DNA of 40,744 nt from an uncultured Gammaproteobacteria bacterium (GTDB lineage Bacteria > Pseudomonadota > Gammaproteobacteria > Arenicellales > JAANXG01), in contig CALZGZ010000118.1 of the NCBI GenBank assembly GCA_945787105.1, positions 1-40,744 of the forward strand. Direction: 5' to 3'. The notes under the pieces are model-generated. The model had not been told where the DNA came from. It made no database searches and worked only from the letters and a program-made list of their open reading frames with translations. Positions within the stretch are counted from its first letter, which is position 1; every line of letters starts with the position of its first letter. Made by a program: the position numbers and the translations under genes. Shown here one piece after another: positions 35,294-40,744 of this stretch.

Positions 35294-36112
35294 TCACATC
35301 TCCGGTATTGAGGGAAGCTGGCGTGGGTTGTATCCGTCGGGTATTGCCATAGAAACCTCGCCGACGCCGGCAGCGATCCTGGTTACGGTCATCACCGAGG
35401 ACACCGGACCCGAGAAGTTACGCATTTCCAGCGGCACGCCGTCCATCGGCATGCCGCTGAATTCGGGAACCGAACCGCGGAACTGTGCACTGATTCTACT
35501 GGCCTTTTGTGATAGGCGTTCTGCGAATGCCTGGATGGCCTTGATCGTCTCGTAGTCATCTCCTGGCAGATTCAAAGCCGAAGGATCAGCCATACATAGC
35601 TGGGCGACCTTTTGATTATCGCTCATCACGTCAATCTGTCGGCACTTCATGTTGTTGATTGTCATGATGCCCCCCTTGACCAGTTTTTTCGTCGGCGCAG
35701 GGGGCTGATTACCAGCCGACACTCCAAAATTGCCCATCATCTCCTTCATGCGTGCAGCTTGCTCCGGTGGTAGATTGGCAAGATTCTCGGCCAGCTGTTT
35801 TTGCACCATCGACATCATTCCCTGGGCACGATCACTTAGCTCGCCGATTTTTTCTTCGTCGAAGTTTAGGTAAGTCCGGTCACCGTGATTGACTATCGTT
35901 ATCGAAGAGCGTTCACGGTTGAATAACAAATCAATTTGTGGATCGCCGCCGGCGCCCTTGACGAAAATTCTCCCATCTTTGACATACGCGATCTGAGATT
36001 TTTTTTGTGCTGAACCCGGCTCAGTGACCCCGAACTCGATTGTGGTATCGGCACAGACTGTTGTGCCCAACAATGTCGTGGCTAGTATCAGGGTGCGTTG
36101 CGGGCTATTCAT
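35294..36112 (-). CDS. Exported hypothetical protein, DUF4412-like
   Basis: 272 residues. Signal peptide MNSPQRTLILATTLLGTTVCA, cleavage near residue 21. The body is beta-rich with an opening TIEFGVTEPGSAQKKSQIAYVKDGRIFV, SITIVNHGDRTYLNF, then a Met/Gln-rich helical stretch, and CRQIDVMSDNQKVAQLCMADP with two Cys. These features recall DUF4412-type periplasmic or outer-membrane-associated proteins, but I am not certain of the family. A clear ribosome site (AAGGAG) precedes the ATG. It follows the YyaL-like gene by 40 bases on the same strand. Confidence 0.8.
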   Translation of the reverse strand: MNSPQRTLILATTLLGTTVCADTTIEFGVTEPGSAQKKSQIAYVKDGRIFVKGAGGDPQIDLLFNRERSSITIVNHGDRTYLNFDEEKIGELSDRAQGMMSMVQKQLAENLANLPPEQAARMKEMMGNFGVSAGNQPPAPTKKLVKGGIMTINNMKCRQIDVMSDNQKVAQLCMADPSALNLPGDDYETIKAIQAFAERLSQKASRISAQFRGSVPEFSGMPMDGVPLEMRNFSGPVSSVMTVTRIAAGVGEVSMAIPDGYNPRQLPSIPEM

Positions 36113-36152
36113 GCATACTCCTTAGTTCTAAGATGACGTTATTGTTACAAAA

Positions 36153-38246
36153 TCATTCGATTGATTTAGATTTAATTTCAGTTTGCTCTAGATATGTACG
36201 CAATTCTTCCAATGACACCATGGGTGCTGAACATTGATAACCGGTGCACACATAAGCGGTCATTGGCGCACGTATGGTGCGCTCGGCGAGTATACCCGGT
36301 AACGATGCTGCACTGCCGGGAATCGCCAATACAATGCGACGCGGGGCGTAGTCTTGCTGGCATATGCGAGCGGCTTCTTCGAGCGCTGAGTCTTCTCCGC
36401 GCAGTATGAAGATCTCGGTGGGATTGAGATACTCCTCAGCAGCCAGCAGTAACGCACCATGGGCGGATGGATAATGATCCAGGCTTGCGGATAGCGCACT
36501 CAAGGTTTTCTCTGCTGCTTCAAGATATTTCGGTTTGCTCAATACATGGCCCAAGCGCGACAATACCAGTGCTGCAATGCCGTTCCCGGAAGGTATCGCG
36601 TCATCCTGAGTCGGCTTATGTCTGAACAGGAGCTTTTCGTGGTCGTCGGAAGTGAAGTAGAACCCCCCGTACTGACCATCCTCGAAACGCTGAAGTAAGA
36701 TTTCTGTTAGCTCGATGGCGAATTCAAGATCACCGTCACGCCACCGTGCTTGTGCTAATTCCAAGGCCGCATCGACCATGAATACATAATCATCCAAGTA
36801 CGCATTCAGATGGGTCTTGCCATCTTTGGTAGTGACCTGCAGGCGATTTTTGCGCCACAAGGTGTGACGGACGAAATCAAATGCCTGTTCCGCCGATTGC
36901 ACAAAGTCGTTGCGCCCCAAAATGCGACCGGCATGCGCCATACCCTTGATCATCAAGCCGTTCCAAGCGGTAAGGATCTTCTCATCCCGGCCTGGCCACT
37001 GTCGCTGGTTACGTTTCTGCAGTAATTTTTCCTTAACCGAATCCAATAACGCCTTGGTTCGTTCGTGATCGATCCCACAACGTTGGGCAACATCGTCGAG
37101 CGGTGTGTTGACATTGAGGTGCCACTTGCCTTCGAAGTTTGGTTGTCCGCGAAGCCCAAAGCGAATTTCCGTGACCGACCACTCGTCCTCAGTCAATACG
37201 TCTCTAAGTTCTTCTGTCGCCCACGCGTAGAATTTACCTTCTTCACCCTCCGAATCAGCATCCAGCGTCGAGTAATAACCGCCCTCTGGTGACTGCATAT
37301 CACGTAACACCCATTCACCGGTTTCAACGGCCACATCGCGAAACAAGGTATCGCCACTCGCAAGCCAAGCGTCCACGAACAATGGCAACAGCTGTGCGTT
37401 GTCATACAGCATCTTTTCGAAATGCGGGATCATCCATCGATCATCCACCGAATACCGGCAAAACCCGCCACCTAATTGATCATAAATGCCGCCCTCGGCC
37501 ATCGACCGCAGCGTGTGCCGCACGACAAGCAAACCCTTGGGATTGGGGCTGCCTGTGTCCCGGCACCGGGCCCAGTGACGCAGGCACACTTCCAAATTCG
37601 TGGGATGGGGAAACTTGGGCGCCGAACCGAAACCACCGTGGACCGGATCGTACTGGCTGGTTAATTGCTCAAATGCCTGATCCAGGATCTCGGCGTGGAT
37701 ACTTCCCTGGCTCCTGGAGCTGGCTTCGATTTGTGAGAACGCATTCTTGACTGCCACACCATGCTCGCTAAGACGGTCTTTGTGATTTTGGTAATAGTCG
37801 GTTATACGCTCGAGGACTTCGACAAAACCCGGCATACCATGACGTGGTTGTTTTGGGAAATAAGTCCCGGCGAAGAACGGCGCAAAATCATACGGGCTAA
37901 TGACCACGTTGAGTGGCCATCCGCCGGGTCGTTGGGTCAGTAGCTGATGTGCGGTTTGGTAGATCTTGTCAAGATCCGGCCGTTCCTCTCGATCCACTTT
38001 CACACAAACATAGTGTTGGTTCATATACTGAGCTACTTGTTCGTCTTCAAACGACTCATGTTCCATGACGTGACACCAGTGGCACGCGGAGTAGCCAATG
38101 GACACCAGGATCGGTCTGTCTTCGGCCCGGGCCTTGGACAGCGCCTGTTCTCCCCATGGATACCAGTCCACGGGATTGTGGGCGTGTTGCAATAGGTAGG
38201 GGCTGGTCTCATCGATCAGGCGATTGGGTTGTTTAGATTGGTTCAT
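36153..38246 (-). CDS. YyaL/SSP411-like protein, thioredoxin-like N-terminus (DUF255)
   Basis: 697 residues, normal for the family. The N-terminal thioredoxin-like DUF255 domain has [20 protein letters not shown] and the redox-type CHWCH motif (Cys55, Cys58) in [19 protein letters not shown], followed by [13 protein letters not shown] and [11 protein letters not shown]. The rest is an alpha/alpha-toroid like those of glycoside-processing enzymes, with [21 protein letters not shown] and [14 protein letters not shown]. The function of the family is not established; no export signal is visible. It is followed by the DUF4412-like gene. Confidence 0.93.
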   Translation of the reverse strand: MNQSKQPNRLIDETSPYLLQHAHNPVDWYPWGEQALSKARAEDRPILVSIGYSACHWCHVMEHESFEDEQVAQYMNQHYVCVKVDREERPDLDKIYQTAHQLLTQRPGGWPLNVVISPYDFAPFFAGTYFPKQPRHGMPGFVEVLERITDYYQNHKDRLSEHGVAVKNAFSQIEASSRSQGSIHAEILDQAFEQLTSQYDPVHGGFGSAPKFPHPTNLEVCLRHWARCRDTGSPNPKGLLVVRHTLRSMAEGGIYDQLGGGFCRYSVDDRWMIPHFEKMLYDNAQLLPLFVDAWLASGDTLFRDVAVETGEWVLRDMQSPEGGYYSTLDADSEGEEGKFYAWATEELRDVLTEDEWSVTEIRFGLRGQPNFEGKWHLNVNTPLDDVAQRCGIDHERTKALLDSVKEKLLQKRNQRQWPGRDEKILTAWNGLMIKGMAHAGRILGRNDFVQSAEQAFDFVRHTLWRKNRLQVTTKDGKTHLNAYLDDYVFMVDAALELAQARWRDGDLEFAIELTEILLQRFEDGQYGGFYFTSDDHEKLLFRHKPTQDDAIPSGNGIAALVLSRLGHVLSKPKYLEAAEKTLSALSASLDHYPSAHGALLLAAEEYLNPTEIFILRGEDSALEEAARICQQDYAPRRIVLAIPGSAASLPGILAERTIRAPMTAYVCTGYQCSAPMVSLEELRTYLEQTEIKSKSIE

Positions 38247-38479
38247 CGACGCGCACAGGGCAATACCCGAGTAAAAGAGTCAAGCATTAAAAACGAAATA
38301 TGGGCCGGTCGCAAGTTCAGCCGCCCGATGGACCTCAATCTCAATTGGCCGGCAGCGAAATTGATGCTGCCGGTGCGATGCGCAAAGTGTTAACCAGCGG
38401 TAAGGTCTTGATGCGGTAATGTTGCGTTATAGTACCTACGGGTCCGCGAGTGTCACGGACCAGCATCAACGTATTAGCC
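38247..38479. other. Divergent intergenic region between the YyaL-like gene and lgt
   Basis: About 230 bases. An inverted repeat CCGGCAGC (38349–38356) / GCTGCCGG (38366–38373) encloses nine bases, but no T-run follows on either strand, so it is not an obvious terminator. A TATAGT at 38428–38433 could be the -10 of lgt, with a poor -35. Confidence 0.4.
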
Positions 38480-39286
38480 ATGCTCAGTCATCCGAACATC
38501 GATCCGGTCGCATTTAGTGTCGGACCCCTCCAGATCCACTGGTATGGTCTGATGTACCTGGTCGGTTTTCTCGGTGGTTATTGGTTAGGTGTCTACCGCG
38601 CCGGGCGTTCCGGGTCGCAGTGGCGAAAACAAGAGGTGGCGGACCTGTTGTTCTACGTCGCGGTAGGCGTCATCGTCGGTGGTAGATTCGGTTACATACT
38701 GTTCTACAACCCCGCTTATTACCTGCAACATCCGCTGGAAATAATCTACCTTTGGACGGGTGGGATGTCCTTTCACGGTGGGTTATTGGGGGTGTTGGTG
38801 GCGATGTGGCTGTATGGCCGCAACACACACCGGCCATTCTTGGCGGTGACCGATTTTTTGGCGCCGCTGGTGCCGGTCGGTCTGGGCGCGGGCCGGATCG
38901 GGAACTTCATCAACCAAGAGTTGTGGGGGAAGATCACCGCCATGCCTTGGGGCATGCGTTTTCCGGGTACCGACCCGAGCGGACAACCTCGTCATCCATC
39001 AATGCTGTACGAGGCGTTCTTGGAGGGTCTGGTGTTGTTTGTCGTGTTGTGGAGTTATTCGGCCCGACCACGCGCGACCGGCGCGGTCTCCGGTTTGTTC
39101 CTCATTGGTTACGGGGTGTTTCGGTTCTTGGTTGAGTTTGTGCGTGTACCCGATGCGCATATCGGTTACCTAGCGCTCGGCTGGGTTACTGTGGGTCAGC
39201 TGCTGAGTCTGCCGATGATCGCGGCGGGACTGTGGTTGCTACTCAGAATGCCGGGTCCTAGCAGATCAACTGGATCTGGCCAGTGA
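38480..39286 (+). CDS. lgt: Prolipoprotein diacylglyceryl transferase
   Basis: Attaches diacylglycerol from phosphatidylglycerol to the lipobox Cys of prolipoproteins, the first step of lipoprotein maturation. 268 residues with about seven transmembrane segments. Signature GAGRIGNFINQELWGK (about 136–151) with the conserved Arg, Asn and Glu; also IHWYGLMYLVGFLGG, SFHGGLLGVL and YGVFRFLVEFVRVPD. The ATG at 38480 gives the typical start MLSHPNIDPVAFSVGP; the GTG at 38450 would add ten residues. It stands alone, whereas in E. coli it precedes thyA. Confidence 0.95.
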   Translation: MLSHPNIDPVAFSVGPLQIHWYGLMYLVGFLGGYWLGVYRAGRSGSQWRKQEVADLLFYVAVGVIVGGRFGYILFYNPAYYLQHPLEIIYLWTGGMSFHGGLLGVLVAMWLYGRNTHRPFLAVTDFLAPLVPVGLGAGRIGNFINQELWGKITAMPWGMRFPGTDPSGQPRHPSMLYEAFLEGLVLFVVLWSYSARPRATGAVSGLFLIGYGVFRFLVEFVRVPDAHIGYLALGWVTVGQLLSLPMIAAGLWLLLRMPGPSRSTGSGQ

Positions 39287-39377
39287 AACCAAGGTTTGGT
39301 TGTCACAAAGCCACTGTATTAAACTATTGTAACTAAACCGTATGCTGAGATTATTGGCGAACCGTTGGAGTTGAGTG

Positions 39378-39593
39378 ATGATAGTAGAGACCACAGACCC
39401 GATCACTGGCAACGACGTTATGGATCTCGAGAACGCGCCTTACGTCGTTGACGGGGACCTCAAGATCTATTTCGAATCGGAGGAAAGCAAAGCCGAGTTT
39501 TTGGCAATCGAAGTGGAGAACCCAGCCGAAGATCTTCCATCAGGTCTGGACAATCCGGCACCCATGGGACCGGGAGATATCAAACGGACTTGA
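39378..39593 (+). CDS. Small acidic protein of unknown function
   Basis: 71 residues from the ATG at 39378, with GGAG eight bases upstream. Strongly acidic and free of Cys: EDITGND-like opening (TTDPITGNDVMDLENAPYVV), IYFESEESKAEF and EVENPAEDLPSGLDNP. An upstream TTAAAC-16-TATGCT could serve as promoter. I do not recognise it. The DPITGN and YVVDGDLKIYF segments hint at a short beta hairpin like those of heavy-metal-sequestering or YHS-type domains, but this is only an impression. Confidence 0.55.
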   Translation: MIVETTDPITGNDVMDLENAPYVVDGDLKIYFESEESKAEFLAIEVENPAEDLPSGLDNPAPMGPGDIKRT

Positions 39594-39596
39594 TAT

Positions 39597-39752
39597 AGAC
39601 AACCCCCGTGTTGTCTTATAGACGCGGGCCCTGTTAACGCCGAGACCGCAGGCAACGGTGAGCCAATCATGCCTGAGGCGTTTGTACGGCGGCGTGAATG
39701 TCCTTATCGCCTTGACTTTTAGTCAATGCAGCATATGTTAGACAACAGGGCC
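39597..39752. repeat. Inverted repeats in the gap between the small acidic ORF and the DUF4124 gene
   Basis: AGACAAC–CCCCGT–GTTGTCT (39597–39616) forms a 7-bp hairpin just after the stop of the small ORF. GGCCCTGTT (39627–39635) is the exact complement of AACAGGGCC (39744–39752), closing a ~126-base region that contains TTGACT–TTT–AGTCAA. The second AGACAAC (39740–39746) could also pair with 39610–39616, so two folds exclude each other. No coding frame is convincing here. Confidence 0.5.
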
Positions 39753-39767
39753 TTACCGTAATACCAA

Positions 39768-40391
39768 ATGAAGCTTGTGTACCGACTCATAGCGTTATCG
39801 ATCGTCGCCGTGTTTGTCGTGCCCCCGGGGTTCGCGGAGGGGCCAACCATCAAGAAGTGTAAGGATGCAACCGGCAAATGGCACTACGGCGATATCGCCG
39901 CCGCCGAATGTGCTCGTTCACGCGTGACCGAAATCGATAAACGCGGCTTGAAGGTTGACGTGCACGAGGCACCGGCGACGAGGGAGGAGTTGGAGGCCGC
40001 AAGAGCGGCTGAGGCCACGCGAAAAGAAGAAGACGAACGCGCTCAAGAGCAGCGCCGTCGCGAGAACCATTTATTGGCGATCTATGAGAGTGAGCAGAGC
40101 ATCATTCTTGCCCGGGACCAGCGCTTGGCGTCGCTAGACAAAATTTTAAAGAGCGACGAAAAGTACAAGGCAAAATTACAGGACAACCTGAGCAGCCTGG
40201 AGAAACTCGTCGCTCAAGACTCCGCTGATGAAAAACTGCAACAGGACATCGAGGCAGTGCGCAACCAGATCCGCGAGTACGAACAGGCGATCGATGCTCG
40301 TTTACGCCAACGCGAACTGGTCATCGGGCGTTATGACAGCGACCTGAGCAACTATCGAGATATCGTGAAGCGCCGTCGAGCGTCCCAGTAG
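39768..40391 (+). CDS. Exported coiled-coil protein with DUF4124 domain
   Basis: 207 residues. Signal peptide KLVYRLIALSIVAVFVVPPGFA, cleavage near residue 23. Right after it is a short DUF4124 motif, IKKCKDATGKWHYGDI, followed by a second Cys in AAAECARSRV. The remainder is a charged coiled coil: ELEAARAAEATRKEEDERAQ, then QDNLSSLEKLVAQ and EAVRNQIREYEQAIDAR. DUF4124 proteins are common in gamma- and betaproteobacteria and are periplasmic, function unknown. It is the last gene before aprB, with no clear ribosome site at its ATG. Confidence 0.85.
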   Translation: MKLVYRLIALSIVAVFVVPPGFAEGPTIKKCKDATGKWHYGDIAAAECARSRVTEIDKRGLKVDVHEAPATREELEAARAAEATRKEEDERAQEQRRRENHLLAIYESEQSIILARDQRLASLDKILKSDEKYKAKLQDNLSSLEKLVAQDSADEKLQQDIEAVRNQIREYEQAIDARLRQRELVIGRYDSDLSNYRDIVKRRRASQ

Positions 40392-40457
40392 TCAATCCGT
40401 CCGGTCACGCGGGCAATTTCCCTACGAAGGATGCGTGAATAAAGGATTCTTATATGG

Positions 40458-40576
40458 GGTTCCGCAAAAATGATTAGTTTTACGCTGCGGAACTCATTAC
40501 CCTTCCTTATCCCCCGAGCCTGAGGCTAGTGCGACCTTATCCGCACTGGGATCTTGCCCACACGGGGACAAGGTCG
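40458..40576 (+). other. Structured leader region upstream of aprB
   Basis: Three possible stems: GTTCCGCA (near 40461) with TGCGGAAC (8 pairs); AGCC–TGA–GGCT (near 40517–40527); and CGACCTTATCC (40532–40542) with GGACAAGGTCG (40566–40576), 10 of 11 paired, enclosing TGGG–ATCTTG–CCCA. The last lies 66 bases before the aprB start. No terminator T-run was found. The 250-base gap holds no gene. Confidence 0.45.
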
Positions 40577-40642
40577 AATAGACCATGTCTTGAAAATTAA
40601 AACTCAAGTAATTCAAAAATAATGGTTTGACGGAGAGCGATA

Positions 40643-40744
40643 ATGCCTACATTTGTACGAACTGATAAATGCGATGGCTGCAAAGGTCAGGACAAGACCG
40701 CTTGTGAGTATATCTGCCCCCATGATCTTATGCGGCTGGATAAA
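40643..40744 (+). CDS. aprB: Adenylylsulfate reductase subunit beta, 3' end cut by window edge
   Basis: Electron-transfer subunit of APS reductase, which in sulfur oxidisers turns sulfite plus AMP into APS. Only 34 residues are visible, but they are diagnostic: PTFVRTDKCDGCKGQDKTA, then CEYICPHDLMRLDK. The first ferredoxin-like cluster motif CDGC…ACEYICP agrees with AprB proteins such as that of Archaeoglobus. CGGAGAG before the ATG is a good ribosome site. The catalytic aprA should follow directly outside the window. Cytoplasmic, near the membrane. In this genomic setting (gammaproteobacterial gene order) the oxidative direction is more likely than sulfate reduction. Confidence 0.9.
   Translation, partial: MPTFVRTDKCDGCKGQDKTACEYICPHDLMRLDK

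Noticed and set aside
38349-38373. 8-bp GC-rich inverted repeat before lgt as a terminator
   Set aside because: No T-run follows on either strand, and the flanking genes diverge from it.

Overview
This window reads as ordinary chromosome from a free-living, sulfur-oxidising gammaproteobacterium. The block zapB-like/zapA – 6S RNA – fau, divergent from ygfB–pepP–ubiH–ubiI, is the arrangement known from E. coli and its relatives. The right edge enters aprB, the beta subunit of adenylylsulfate reductase, which indicates dissimilatory sulfur metabolism. I saw no phage, transposon, CRISPR array or tRNA gene. The lineage is inferred from gene order and gene content, not from a computed tree.

Layout. 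1–5.2 kb: the 3' part of a large FAD/Fe-S 2-hydroxyacid dehydrogenase, rpiA, and ilvA with two ACT domains. 5.3–8.0 kb: an unrecognised single-pass membrane coiled-coil protein with a strong terminator just upstream of its start, then an Sfp-type phosphopantetheinyl transferase. 8.1–11.6 kb, minus strand: zapB-like, zapA, 6S RNA, fau, EVE protein, cyclophilin and ElyC-like gene. 11.7–17.3 kb, plus strand: ygfB, pepP, ubiH, ubiI and an NhaP-type antiporter. 17.4–21.6 kb: an orphan PhnD-like binding protein, fur, and an iron ABC permease and binding protein transcribed from a promoter that overlaps a near-perfect Fur box. 21.65–28.1 kb: a promoter, a long leader with a glycine riboswitch and terminator, then gcvT–gcvH–gcvPA–tpx–gcvPB and an adenosine-kinase-type gene. 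28.2–31.7 kb: VOC protein, EF-G-like GTPase, EamA transporter. 31.8–40.4 kb: an isocitrate dehydrogenase fused to a CBS pair, gamma-glutamyltransferase, two minus-strand genes (DUF4412-like, YyaL-like), lgt, a small acidic protein and a DUF4124 protein. The last 100 bases are the start of aprB.

How the genes fit together. Glycine cleavage (gated by the riboswitch), fau and ilvA link amino-acid and one-carbon metabolism. ubiH/ubiI make the quinone that APS reductase and the flavin dehydrogenase could use. fur and its adjacent target form a compact iron circuit. The most unusual points are the IDH–CBS fusion, the tpx gene inside the split gcvP operon, an exported PpiB-type cyclophilin with a possible second internal start, the divergent fbp/gcv control region, and several structured non-coding stretches: the terminator leader at 6.8 kb, the hairpin upstream of the glycine aptamer, the region at 39.6 kb and the aprB leader.
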